From an uncultured Phascolarctobacterium sp. (GTDB lineage: Bacteria; Bacillota; Negativicutes; Acidaminococcales; Acidaminococcaceae): 58,234 nt of DNA. Numbering within the stretch: the stretch's first letter is position 1; the number at the start of each line of letters is the position of its first letter. The notes under the pieces were generated by a model that was given only the letters and a program-made list of their open reading frames with translations, was not told where the DNA came from and searched no databases. Of this stretch, positions 25,198-33,815 are shown piece after piece. Both the position numbers and the translations under genes were made by a program. The stretch is from contig UQLS01000012.1 in assembly GCA_900541915.1 (NCBI GenBank), positions 1 through 58,234 of the forward strand, in the 5' to 3' direction.

Positions 25198-25363
25198 GCA
25201 AAGCAATGTAAAGAGATAAAATTGTACCGATAAATAATGCTGTTAAAAGCGCATATTCCTTGGACGTAAAACCAGTACGATACTTTACTGCTCGATACAA
25301 TCCCCGCAGACAGACTGCGCAGAGCAGACCGAAAAGAAAACAGGCAAATAATAAATTGAGCAT
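25190..25363 (-). CDS. 57-residue two-segment membrane protein
   Basis: A short frame immediately downstream of the C39-like protease gene on the same strand: the upstream stop TAA is separated from this ATG by only four bases (TAA-CATT-ATG). It encodes two hydrophobic stretches, LLFACFLFGLLCAVCL (residues ~4-19) and ALLTALFIGTILSLYIAL (~38-55), joined by a basic loop (RGLYRAVKYR), which fits a two-pass or hairpin membrane protein. The only ribosome-site candidate is weak (AAGAACAG), so it would rely on translational coupling. It has no recognised family. Its tail runs into the terminator of the convergent MFS gene. Confidence 0.55.
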   Translation of the reverse strand: MLNLLFACFLFGLLCAVCLRGLYRAVKYRTGFTSKEYALLTALFIGTILSLYIALQN

Positions 25364-25367
25364 AATG

Positions 25368-26126
25368 TTATTTACTGTTCTTGGCAGGTTTAGCTGTCAG
25401 CCATTGACGTTTTTGGTCGCTTTTATCGAAAAGCTGAGCATCAAACCACATATAGAAGAATTTTTCTGCCGGTACTATATTGTAGCCGTCCTGCAGATGG
25501 TCGGCAAGGTCGTATGGGTCAGCCATCAGTAAAACATCGTCCCCGGCATATTCTGTACCCATGGTGTCATAGCCGATAATGACGCGCCAGTGACCCCCCC
25601 AGTCAACATTTTCCACAATGACAGGAGTACCTTCGGAAAGATTATTTTTAACAAACTGCAGGAACGCTTCGTAGTTTTTCGGAGAAGTGGTATCGCCGGA
25701 AGATTTTACCTGCCAGCCAATTTCTTTAAAATAACGGCACATTCCTTTAGTGTTGGTGCCTACTAATGAGCTGGTGTCCATAATTTCTGCTATCTGCATT
25801 TCGGTGTGCAGCGGTTTGCCGAGAAAATAATTTACTACCATATTAGCTGCAACAGGACCGCAGGTATATTCTGTGCTTTGCTGCATGGTTTTGAATTTGG
25901 TAAGCAGCAGCAGATGTTCATTGGGCTGCATATTGTAAATATCAGGATGGGCAAAGTAGGGAGAGTCAGGAATATCCTGTTTGCCGATATACTGAGCAGC
26001 ACCGCCGTCAGCGGCAGCTTCTGTTGGGTTAGCAGCGCCTACGATTAAACTGTCTTTTAAGGTCCAGACACCTGTTAAAATAGCACCGCAAAGGGCAATA
26101 AGAAAAACTGTTTTTAAACTTTTCAT
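25368..26126 (-). CDS. C39-like cysteine peptidase, exported
   Basis: 252 residues with an N-terminal hydrophobic signal or anchor (about 4-22). The papain-like C39_2 fold is suggested by STEYTCGPVAANMVV (catalytic Cys with a preceding residue that helps form the oxyanion hole), GGHWRVIIGYD (catalytic His) and ADPYD (Asp). All three are present, so it is likely an active thiol peptidase or related amide hydrolase acting outside the cytoplasm. The target is unknown; it is not fused to an ABC transporter and so is not a bacteriocin-export protease. GGAGG precedes the ATG. It follows cca by eight bases and precedes the 57-residue membrane protein. Confidence 0.8.
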   Translation of the reverse strand: MKSLKTVFLIALCGAILTGVWTLKDSLIVGAANPTEAAADGGAAQYIGKQDIPDSPYFAHPDIYNMQPNEHLLLLTKFKTMQQSTEYTCGPVAANMVVNYFLGKPLHTEMQIAEIMDTSSLVGTNTKGMCRYFKEIGWQVKSSGDTTSPKNYEAFLQFVKNNLSEGTPVIVENVDWGGHWRVIIGYDTMGTEYAGDDVLLMADPYDLADHLQDGYNIVPAEKFFYMWFDAQLFDKSDQKRQWLTAKPAKNSK

Positions 26127-26134
26127 AAATCCTC

Positions 26135-27631
26135 CTAATGTTTGTTGAGATATTTGTGTAAAGCTGCAAGCAGCGTTTCTTTATTATTGGCAAGATTGCC
26201 GCTTTGAACACGCTGCAGCAGGTAATTTAGCAGCAGACCAACGGAATGATGAGGACAGATTTGAGTGATTTCACGTCCGCTGATTGCCAGTTCAGAAGTA
26301 TGGATTGGATAGTTAGCTGCAAGCTCTATAACCTGTCTGCCTAACTGTCTGCCGGCTTCCATCAGTGCAGGATTGTTTTTGGCATGGGTTGCGCCCATAT
26401 CAGCTAAAAATACTTCCACCAGCTTAATAAAGGCATTTGTCATATCACTGCCGGTACGGAACTGTCCGGATGCTGCTTCAGTACGTACCCAGTGCAGCAG
26501 TGTCTTACGGCCTGTAACCAGCATGGGAGCAAAGCGCATATGACGTGAAACTAACCAGACTACCTCTTTAATAAACTTTTCAGGATAGTGCAGACGGCGC
26601 AATATTTCAGCTGCCATTTCAGCACTTTTAGCTTCGTGCCCATGGTCGCCTGGCTGCCCTTCTTTGTTGAGGCAGCGGATACCAGGCAGACCCTTGCCAA
26701 TATCATGTAAAAGCAAGGACCAGCGAATAGCCAAATCACGCGGGCTGTTATCTATTGCCTGCAGAGTGTGTTCCCATACATCATAACAATGAAACCTTGT
26801 ATTCTGCTTAAGTCCAACTAAGTGGCGCAATTCTGGCAGAATAGCTATTTCTGTGCAGTTTCCCTGCTCTTTGACGCGGCAAAAAGCATCTGTAAGACCT
26901 GTAGACATAAACAGCATTAATCCCTGGCCTGCACATTCTGACATCAGCAGTTTATCAAGTTCTTTTTTGACACGTTCCAAAGATAATCCTGCGCAGCGGT
27001 CAGCAGGAAACTCAAAATTAGCAGGTAAATAGTATGGTGTATTTTGCTGACCGAAAGCTGGCAGCAGTTTATCTGACTGTACATAGCTAAAGCCTAGCTG
27101 ACCAACAAAGCGGCAGGCCCTCAGCATACGCAGGGCATCTTCTTCATAACGCTGCCAGGAATTGCCTACGGTACGCAGTATTTTCTGTGCAAGGTCCTGC
27201 TGACCGTTAAAGTAATCATAGATATTGCCTTCAATATCCATGGCCATAGCATTAACGGTAAAATCTCGGCGGCTCAGATCTTCCTCTAAATTATCACAGT
27301 ACCAGATTTGTTCCGGACGATGGGCATCGCTGCCGTAGCCTTCACCGCGAAAAGTGGTTATTTCAACAGCTGTATGGTCTACTACTGCTACTACGCAGCC
27401 ATAATTGCTGCCCAGCTTATCCACTGTCTTCCAGCCGTTTTGCTGGCAGATGGCTAAAGTGTTTTCTGGGCGGGCATTGGTAGCAATGTCAAAATCTCCC
27501 GGATGGATGCCCAGCAGCAGGTCGCGCACTGCACCGCCGACTACATATGCCTGGTAATCAGCATCAAGCAGTGCCTGTATTATTTTTTTGATGTAGAGTG
27601 GTATACAGTCAGCGTATTTGCCTTTAGTCAA
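26135..27631 (-). CDS. cca: CCA tRNA nucleotidyltransferase
   Basis: Adds or repairs the 3' CCA of tRNAs. 498 residues, longer than minimal class II enzymes because it also has an HD domain. Landmarks are the nucleotidyltransferase GGAVRDLLLG with DFDIAT (catalytic aspartates), RRDFTVNAMA, EDALRMLRACRF, and HD residues in LLHDIGKGLPG. It starts at TTG 27631, overlapping the NAT gene's end by eight bases, with AAGG at a suitable distance upstream. The tRNA at the window start already encodes its ACCA, so here the enzyme is probably mainly for repair of tRNA ends. The HD domain may give phosphatase activity, as in the E. coli enzyme. Confidence 0.93.
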   Translation of the reverse strand: MTKGKYADCIPLYIKKIIQALLDADYQAYVVGGAVRDLLLGIHPGDFDIATNARPENTLAICQQNGWKTVDKLGSNYGCVVAVVDHTAVEITTFRGEGYGSDAHRPEQIWYCDNLEEDLSRRDFTVNAMAMDIEGNIYDYFNGQQDLAQKILRTVGNSWQRYEEDALRMLRACRFVGQLGFSYVQSDKLLPAFGQQNTPYYLPANFEFPADRCAGLSLERVKKELDKLLMSECAGQGLMLFMSTGLTDAFCRVKEQGNCTEIAILPELRHLVGLKQNTRFHCYDVWEHTLQAIDNSPRDLAIRWSLLLHDIGKGLPGIRCLNKEGQPGDHGHEAKSAEMAAEILRRLHYPEKFIKEVVWLVSRHMRFAPMLVTGRKTLLHWVRTEAASGQFRTGSDMTNAFIKLVEVFLADMGATHAKNNPALMEAGRQLGRQVIELAANYPIHTSELAISGREITQICPHHSVGLLLNYLLQRVQSGNLANNKETLLAALHKYLNKH

Positions 27632-28430
27632 AATCTATACCTTCATCTTTCAGCGGATATTCTACATTGATGCCGAAATATTCCCAGAGTATTTCCTTGA
27701 GTTCGGCACCTGTACGAATATTATAGCGGTATTTTACTCTGCCGCCTAAATAAAATTTAAGATAATTTTTACGGATGGTGATATTGCAGTCTTCCCTGAA
27801 AATAGAGAGATTTTTATTTTTATTAAAAGGAGAATCAGGATGAGCATCACACCAGAAGGATGGCAGAATATAATCTTTGTCCAGCTGCGGTTCTTCTGTA
27901 AAGCCAAGCATCCTTTTCCACGGTTTGCCTTTTTCCTTCTGCCACAGCAGCCAGCCCCAGAATTCATCGCGGGTGAATTTATACTGACTGATACCGTCGC
28001 TTTGAATAAGGTTTTCTGTAAGCTCCAGCGGCAGGCGAGGGCTTTCGCTGTTAACGCCTACATCGGTAATATAGCGTTTGCCATCAATAGTTACGCACAT
28101 ATTGCGATGGCGGCGCAGCTGATAAACTTCCAGCTTGTCAATAAAGCGTCCGGCAAAGCTGGTAACCTGATAACCTAACGATTCTAATAGCCAGTTGTAC
28201 AGGCCGTTCAGTTCAAAACAGATACCGCCGCGGTTATGCAGGATAATCTTGCGGAACATATCCTCATGTTTTAAAGAAGTTATTTTGCCGTTAAGACAGT
28301 CAAAATTTTCGTAGGGCACATATTTTAAATGTGCATCCTGCAGCTTTTGTAAAGTTTTCAAATCTGCCGTCAGCTGCAGCTCCCCTAACTGCAGCTTGTG
28401 CAGATACTGCTGTATCTGCAGCGGCGTCAT
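27624..28430 (-). CDS. Arylamine N-acetyltransferase-like protein
   Basis: NAT family, about 268 residues from ATG 28430, the usual size. The catalytic cysteine is in NRGGICFELNGL (RGGxCxExN signature), the aspartate in YITDVGVN, and a histidine in RRHRNMCV stands where the NAT triad histidine is expected. Members acetylate aromatic amines and hydrazines with acetyl-CoA or form amides in secondary metabolism; the natural substrate here is unknown. ATG 28430 follows AGGAAAG; TTG 28451 after GGGGAGA is a nearly equal alternative. First gene of the minus-strand run NAT-cca-C39-membrane protein. It is divergent from the ferredoxin gene. Confidence 0.85.
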   Translation of the reverse strand: MTPLQIQQYLHKLQLGELQLTADLKTLQKLQDAHLKYVPYENFDCLNGKITSLKHEDMFRKIILHNRGGICFELNGLYNWLLESLGYQVTSFAGRFIDKLEVYQLRRHRNMCVTIDGKRYITDVGVNSESPRLPLELTENLIQSDGISQYKFTRDEFWGWLLWQKEKGKPWKRMLGFTEEPQLDKDYILPSFWCDAHPDSPFNKNKNLSIFREDCNITIRKNYLKFYLGGRVKYRYNIRTGAELKEILWEYFGINVEYPLKDEGIDFD

Positions 28431-28538
28431 AAGCTTGCTTTCCTGTTTCAAAACTACATCTCCCCAAAATCTTACTTTTTTAATTTTATCATGAAGAAGG
28501 GGAGAAGAAAACATGGCAGGCAGTCTTTTAGAAAAATA

Positions 28539-28566
28539 TTGCTCTTTAGGCAGTATCGGTTATAAT
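28539..28566 (+). promoter_or_regulatory. Promoter of the ferredoxin operon
   Basis: TTGCTC (28539-28544), a 16-bp spacer and TATAAT (28561-28566). A start near 28573 excludes the longer upstream frame and supports ATG 28594. Confidence 0.65.
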
Positions 28567-28593
28567 GGAAGAAATACTTACTGGAGACAGAAG

Positions 28594-28788
28594 ATGAAAA
28601 GAAAAGCTGTTGTAAATACAGAATTGTGTGTTTCCTGCGGAGCCTGCGCTAAAGTATGTCCGCGCGGTGCTGTCGCTGTTTATAAAGGAATGTATGCTCA
28701 GGTAAATAAAGAAAAATGTATTGGCTGTGGACTGTGTGCCAATACTTGTCCGGCCTCGGTTATTACGGTGGTGACAGTTGATGAATAA
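28594..28788 (+). CDS. 2[4Fe-4S] ferredoxin
   Basis: 64-residue clostridial-type ferredoxin. Two complete cluster motifs are present: CVSCGACAKVCP and CIGCGLCANTCP, each CxxCxxCxxxCP. ATG 28594 is used because GGAGAC precedes it and the promoter -10 ends at 28566; the upstream in-frame ATG at 28513 would lie before the promoter. It overlaps the next gene by eight bases. The two together look like a split version of NapH/NosR-type proteins in which ferredoxin clusters and membrane electron carrier are separate chains (inference). Confidence 0.9.
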   Translation: MKRKAVVNTELCVSCGACAKVCPRGAVAVYKGMYAQVNKEKCIGCGLCANTCPASVITVVTVDE

Positions 28789-29356
28789 ACAAAAACACTG
28801 GTACGATTATTTATGGATAGCATCGCTGTTGTATCTTACTTTAGGTTTTTTCAATATTATGTTTGCCTGGCTGGGTATGCTGTGCTTTATGATTCCGCTG
28901 CTGTTTGCGCTTATTGGCGGCAATAAGCATTACTGCAATAAATATTGCGGACGCAGTCAGCTCCTTGATATTCTTGGCGGTAAACTTAAGCTTTCGCCCA
29001 ATAAGCCTGTGCCTGCCTGGCTGCGCAGTAAAGCTTTTCGTTATGGCTTTTTGTGCTTCTTTATGCTGATGTTTGCCAATATGCTTTTTACAACTTATTT
29101 GGTTTTCAGCGGCGTTCAGAATTTGCGGCAGGCTGTCAGTCTGTTTTGGGTATTGCAGCTGCCCTGGCAGTGGGCTTATAACGGCAGTGCTGAGCCCTGG
29201 CTGGCGCAGTTTGCTTTCGGCTTTTACAGTATTATGCTGACTTCTACTATTATGGGCGTGATAACTTTGCTGCTCTTTAAGCCGAGAGCCTGGTGTGTGT
29301 ATTGTCCAATGGGAACTATGACACAGTTAATCTGTAAATGGAAGAATGCAGAATAA
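28781..29356 (+). CDS. NapH-like membrane Fe-S protein
   Basis: About 191 residues with four or five hydrophobic segments. Two cysteine-containing loops follow membrane spans: HYCNKYCGRSQLLDILG and AWCVYCPMGTMTQLIC. These match the paired CxxxCP-type cytoplasmic loops of the NapH/NosR/RdxA ferredoxin-type membrane proteins, but the C-terminal ferredoxin domain of those proteins is missing and is supplied by the gene upstream. A role in moving electrons between the quinone pool or a membrane carrier and ferredoxin is likely; the partner enzyme is not in the window. ATG 28781 is chosen over TTG 28778. Confidence 0.75.
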   Translation: MNKQKHWYDYLWIASLLYLTLGFFNIMFAWLGMLCFMIPLLFALIGGNKHYCNKYCGRSQLLDILGGKLKLSPNKPVPAWLRSKAFRYGFLCFFMLMFANMLFTTYLVFSGVQNLRQAVSLFWVLQLPWQWAYNGSAEPWLAQFAFGFYSIMLTSTIMGVITLLLFKPRAWCVYCPMGTMTQLICKWKNAE

Positions 29357-29377
29357 ACAGATTTTGTTGAGGAATAT

Positions 29378-30256
29378 ATGGAAATAAGAGTTTTAAAATA
29401 TTTTTTAGCAGTTGCTAAATGCGGTAATATTACCAAAGCTGCGGAAGAACTGCATCTTACGCAGCCAACATTGTCACGGCAGCTGACTGAACTGGAAACA
29501 GAGCTGGGCAGGCAGCTATTTATACGGGGCAAGCGAAGGATAACACTGACAGAGGAAGGAGAGTTTCTTAAAGCGCGGGCAGAAGAAATCATTATGCTGG
29601 CAGATAGCACGGTTGCTGCTCTTTCGCAGGACGAAACGGTTTCCGGCGATATTTTTATCGGCTGCGGAGAAACAGAAGCCATGCGTGAGGTTATCAGCGC
29701 TGTTGCACCGCTTAAAAGACGTTATCCTGATTTACGGCTGCATCTTATCAGCGGCAATGAGGCATCTATAACGGAAAAGCTGAAAAAAGGTCTGCTGGAT
29801 TTTGGCCTGGTGTGCCGTGAAACACCGCCGGTGGAATATGTATATCGGCGCTTGCAGCATCAGGATACATGGGGATTGCTTATGCAAAGCACGAATCCTT
29901 TAGCACAGCATGAGGTCATAACTAAAAATGATTTGGCACAGGAGCCGCTCATTGTATCACGTCAGCTGATGGATAGTCAGGAATTTGACCATTGGCTGGA
30001 CAGGCCGATGCAGGAGCTTAATATTGTTGCTTCCTATAATTTACTGCATAATACTATTTTCTTAGCAGAACAGGGAATGGGCAGCGTACTGTGTTTTGAC
30101 CGCATTATTCCGGAAAGCTACAAGCAGCTGGTTTTTAGACCTTTAGCGCCGTCGCTGCATTCGTCCAATTATATTATCTGGCGTAAAGATCAGGCTTTTT
30201 CCAAGGCTGCCAGTCTTGTCAGAGATTGTTTTGCCAATATGACAGAAAATAAATAA
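29378..30256 (+). CDS. LysR-family transcriptional regulator
   Basis: 292 residues. The N-terminal winged helix-turn-helix (1-60) has the usual LysR pattern MEIRVLKYFLAVAKCGNITKAAEELHLTQPTLSRQLTELE. Residues ~90-290 form the effector-binding domain. It lies 21 bases after the NapH-like gene and points toward the hydrolase gene, 113 bp downstream, whose promoter region carries inverted repeats. Control of that gene (and the MFS gene after it) is the simplest guess; LysR proteins more often face away from their targets, so this is tentative. Confidence 0.9.
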   Translation: MEIRVLKYFLAVAKCGNITKAAEELHLTQPTLSRQLTELETELGRQLFIRGKRRITLTEEGEFLKARAEEIIMLADSTVAALSQDETVSGDIFIGCGETEAMREVISAVAPLKRRYPDLRLHLISGNEASITEKLKKGLLDFGLVCRETPPVEYVYRRLQHQDTWGLLMQSTNPLAQHEVITKNDLAQEPLIVSRQLMDSQEFDHWLDRPMQELNIVASYNLLHNTIFLAEQGMGSVLCFDRIIPESYKQLVFRPLAPSLHSSNYIIWRKDQAFSKAASLVRDCFANMTENK

Positions 30257-30292
30257 TGCCTAAAAAGCATAAAAGAGTATAAAAACTAAGTA

Positions 30293-30364
30293 TTGGTAAT
30301 TATACAGACCTTCGTTTTATAATTAATTAGCAAGAAAAGCTGATAATTAAGTAAACGGAGGTCT
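30293..30364 (+). promoter_or_regulatory. Promoter and operator-like repeats before the hydrolase gene
   Basis: TATAAT at 30318-30323 has TTGGTA (30293-30298) as a poor, 19-bp-spaced -35, as expected for an activator-dependent promoter. AGACCTTCGTT (30306-30316) is repeated inverted as AACGGAGGTCT (30354-30364, one mismatch), flanking the -10; the second copy contains the ribosome site GGAGG. Between them ATTAGC-N7-GCTGAT forms another imperfect dyad of LysR-box type. The protein that binds is unproven; the upstream LysR protein is the candidate. Confidence 0.45.
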
Positions 30365-30369
30365 TTTTT

Positions 30370-31527
30370 ATGAGCAAGAAAAGTAAAAATACAAAAATAA
30401 TATCTATGGCAATGCTGATGGGATTATTTGCTTTTGGCAGCAGCGGTCATGTTCAGGCTGCGGTAACAGCAAAATCTCTGGCAGAAGTTTCTCACATGAA
30501 GCAGTCAGCAATCAGCGAATTAAAAAATGACAGCAGGGTGTTTAATATTGACAGCAAAATAACCGTAAAAAAAGTAAGCTTTCAAAACAGATATGGTTTT
30601 GATGTAGCAGGACATCTTTATCTGCCGCAAAATTTTGATAAGAAAGGCAGTTATAAGGCCGTAGTAATAAGTGGCCCATTTGGTGCTGTTAAAGAACAGG
30701 CATCCGGACTTTATGCTCAGGAGCTGGCCAAAAACGGCTTTGTAGCATTAGCTTTCGATCAATCCATGACAGGCGAAAGCAGTGGTGTACGCAGAAACAT
30801 GGGCTCACCGGAAATATTTACGGAAGATTACAGTGCAGCTGTGGACTTTGTCAGCCTGCTGGATTTTGTTAATCCTGAACAGATTGGTGCCGTAGGTATT
30901 TGCGGTTTGTCCGGCATGGCTATTACTGCTGCTTCTAATGATACACGTATTAAAGCAGTAGTTACCTCGGCTATGTATGACATGTCTGAAAGCATCAGCG
31001 ACCATTATAAAGGAGCATATTACACGCCGCAGCAAAGAGAAGCTGTGAAAAAATATCTTGCCCAGATGCGCTTGGAAGAAGCACGTAAGGGCGGAGAAAT
31101 CAGCGGTGCGCATGAAATTGCCGTTGATGAAAATGGCAAGGTGCAGACTTTTTCGACCATGTTTCCTGATAAGCTGCCTCAAGACGCTCCGGCAGTAATA
31201 CAGGAGTTCTATAATTATTATGTTGGACGTGCTTATCATCCACGTGCGATTAATTCCAACACTTTGGCTTGAGACGCAACAACACCTTACGGATTTTTCA
31301 ATTTCTCCTTAATGGAAAATATTAAGGAACTGTCTCCGCATCCGCTGCTGATGATTACCGGTGATAAAGCGCATTCCAAATATTTTACTGACGATGTTTA
31401 TGATAAGGCTGCGAAACCTAAAGAAAAAATTGTCGTAGCCGGAGCTACGCATACAGACCTTTATGACCAGATGGATAAAATACCTTTTGCTAAAATCGCA
31501 GAATTCTTTAATAAAAATCTGCATTGA
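30370..31527 (+). pseudogene. Secreted alpha/beta hydrolase interrupted by an in-frame UGA
   Basis: A signal peptide (about residues 1-30, ending HVQAA) is followed by an alpha/beta hydrolase of the YcjY/dienelactone-hydrolase-like group (GHLYLPQNF, VGICGLSGMAITAA as the nucleophile elbow with serine). The frame stops at TGA 31270-31272 after NSNTLA, but the same frame continues without a further stop to 31527: DATTPYGFFNFSLM, then PLLMITGDKAHSKYF and GATHTDLYD with the catalytic acid and histidine. Family members usually have a tryptophan at the interrupted position, so TGG to TGA is the likely change. As written, the product loses its catalytic histidine. Real nonsense mutation, assembly error or UGA read-through are possible; the first two are much more likely. 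Confidence 0.8.
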
Positions 31528-31576
31528 TATTGTGCTTTAAACTGATATATCTTTTTCATAATGAGAAAGGAGTTAT

Positions 31577-32755
31577 ATGGGAAAATCTGGATTATTAATC
31601 TTTATATTGGCGGGCGGCGTATTCAGCATTTTAAATACTGAAATGGGTGTTATCGGACTTTTGCCGGCTGTATCTGCATATTATAATATCGATATAGTGC
31701 GAGCAGGACTTCTGGTAAGCATGTTCGCTCTGGGTGTCGCTATTGCAGGGCCGACGATGCCGCTTTTATGTTCAAGATTCAGACGCAAGCCGATTATGCT
31801 GTTAGTATTAGGCGTTTTTACGGCTTGTAATCTTGTAGCTGTATTTGCTTCTTCTTTTGAGATATTACTGCTGGCGCGGGTAATTCCGGCTTTTTTCCAT
31901 CCAGTATACTGCGCTATGGCTTTCAGTATGGCTGCTGCTTCAGTTGCAGCTGAAAACGTACCTAAAGCGATAGCACGCATCAATATGGGGGTAGCTGCGG
32001 GAATGGTTATCGGTGTGCCGGTAAGTAACTTTTTGGCTGGACAGTTTGGCTTTCGTGAGGCTATGAGCTTTTTTGCTGTTGTAACAGGCATTATGTTTGT
32101 TGCTACGCTGCTTTTTGTGCCTGATAAATTTGCCGGAGAGCAAAAAAGCTATGGTGAGCAATTTAGTGTTCTGCGCAGAGTGCAGGTATGGCTGGCAGTT
32201 ATTGCTGTAGTATTTTTAAACGGTTCCATTTTTGGGGTTTATAATTATATGGCAGAGTATCTTGAACGTGTTGCTGGCGTAGCCAATGAAACAGGTGCAT
32301 TTCTGCTTTTAGTGTTCGGTGTTATGAATGTTGCGGGCAGCTGGCTTGCAGGTTCTCTTTTGTCCAGACAGGCTGGCAAAACTATCATGACCTTTCCGAT
32401 AGCAGTAGCCTTATTGTACTCTTTGCTGTACACTTATGCTGCTTACGGTCTTGCTGTGGTTGCCGCCTGCATAGTCATGTGGGGCATCTTAGGCGGCATC
32501 AATGCCAATATCAATCAATATCTGGTTGCCAAGGTTACTAAGGATGCTCCTGATTTTGGCAACGGACTTTTCCTGACTGCTGCCAACATTGGCTGCGTAG
32601 TTGGTACCTTTATAGGCGGTATCTTTATTCAAAGTATTGGGCTTTACGCAGTCTTTCTGGCTGGCATTGTTATGGTAGTACCTGCTTTGCTGATATTATA
32701 TATTCGCAGGTCTGCAGCAGGTGAGAAAATCACAGGTTTCAGCTGTTGCAAATAA
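31577..32755 (+). CDS. MFS transporter (AraJ/YdhP-like, DHA1 family)
   Basis: 392 residues with about 12 hydrophobic segments. It resembles the sugar/chloramphenicol-efflux type of major facilitator: FSILNTEMGVIGLLPAVSAYY in segment 1, SRFRRKPIMLLVLG in the 2-3 loop, RVIPAFFHPVYCAMAF in segment 4. The exported compound is unknown. It follows the broken hydrolase gene by about 50 bp, preceded by AAAGGAG, and ends at a hairpin terminator. It could belong to the LysR-hydrolase transcription unit. Confidence 0.88.
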   Translation: MGKSGLLIFILAGGVFSILNTEMGVIGLLPAVSAYYNIDIVRAGLLVSMFALGVAIAGPTMPLLCSRFRRKPIMLLVLGVFTACNLVAVFASSFEILLLARVIPAFFHPVYCAMAFSMAAASVAAENVPKAIARINMGVAAGMVIGVPVSNFLAGQFGFREAMSFFAVVTGIMFVATLLFVPDKFAGEQKSYGEQFSVLRRVQVWLAVIAVVFLNGSIFGVYNYMAEYLERVAGVANETGAFLLLVFGVMNVAGSWLAGSLLSRQAGKTIMTFPIAVALLYSLLYTYAAYGLAVVAACIVMWGILGGINANINQYLVAKVTKDAPDFGNGLFLTAANIGCVVGTFIGGIFIQSIGLYAVFLAGIVMVVPALLILYIRRSAAGEKITGFSCCK

Positions 32756-32761
32756 AATTAA

Positions 32762-32789
32762 AGAGTCTGCTTTAAGGCAGGCTCTTTTT
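32762..32789 (+). terminator. Intrinsic terminator after the MFS gene
   Basis: AGAGTCTGC pairs with GCAGGCTCT (one wobble) around a six-base loop, followed by TTTTTG. Confidence 0.88.
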
Positions 32790-32889
32790 GTTTTAAAAAC
32801 TTCTTTTTATTATCTAAAATTGACTAAAAATGTCAAAAATGCTATATTTTATTCATTCAAAGAATTTATAAAGATAGTGAGAGATTTGT

Positions 32890-33751
32890 ATGCAGAAGTT
32901 TTTTGACCCCAGATTAATGCTTGTTGCTTCCATGACAATTTTTGGTACTTTAGGATTGTTTGTACGCAATATTTCCGTGTCTTCCGGAGAACTGGCTCTA
33001 TACCGTGCAGTTTTGGCGGCGCTGCTTTTAACAGGCTTTTTTTGTTCTAAGCAAGCAGCACATTCCTTTAAGTAAGGTGAAAAAGGAAATACCGCTGCTT
33101 TTAGCTTCCGGTGTAGCCATGGGCATCAATTGGATATTACTTTTTCAGGCCTATAAATATACAACTGTTTCAGCTGCTACTTTAAGTTATTATTTTGCTC
33201 CTGTTATCGTTACGGTAGTCTGTCCTTTCCTGTTCAGGGAAAAGCTGACAGTTAAACAGATTATCTGCTTTATTATGTCGACGGTTGGCTTGGTGCTGAT
33301 TATCGGCATTGGTGATGTACATGGTGACAGCAATATTATAGGTATTCTTTTTGGCTTAGGGGCGGCGGTATTTTATGCGACTGTTATCTTACTGAATAAA
33401 TTTATAAAAAAAGTAGAAGGCATTCACAGGACCTTTCTGCAGTTTATTGCGGCTATTATTACCTTAACACCATATGTACTTTGTACCAGTGGTATCACTT
33501 TGGGCAGCTTGAATAATATCGGCTGGATAAATCTGTTGATTGTAGGTTTAGTACATACAGGCATAACATACTGCATGTATTTTTCTTCCTTAAAGGAATT
33601 ACCGGGACAGAAGGTTGCGATTCTCAGCTATATAGACCCTTTGGTAGCTGTACTGATTTCTGTTACTGTTTTAGGTGAAACTATGACGATTTCGCAGGTT
33701 ATAGGAGGAATGCTGATTTTAGGCTTTACGCTGTGGAATGAGCTTAAATAA
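32890..33751 (+). pseudogene. EamA/DMT-family transporter split by a frameshift in a T7 run
   Basis: The N-terminal part (from ATG 32890, FDPRLMLVASMTIFGTLGLFVRN, two segments) and the C-terminal part (to 33751, eight segments) make one 10-helix EamA permease. The first frame passes the run of seven T at 33037-33043 and soon stops at 33073-33075. Read one frame over, the sequence gives FFVLSKQHIPLSKVKKEIPLLL, joining the halves perfectly. Six T instead of seven would restore the gene. A second start, GTG 33077, could express only the C-terminal part. Slippage in the homopolymer, a true mutation or a sequencing error are all possible. Family members export or import metabolites such as amino acids; the substrate is not predictable. 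Confidence 0.85.
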
Positions 33752-33815
33752 TAATGCAGTTTGTCTGATTTATTTGCTTATTTAGGCTGCAGTGATATTC
33801 AGGGAGGAAGCTTTA

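Noticed and set aside
31270..31272. Selenocysteine codon in the hydrolase
   Set aside because: The family position is Trp rather than Cys, no convincing stem-loop of SECIS type was noticed right after the UGA, and the active site does not use this residue.
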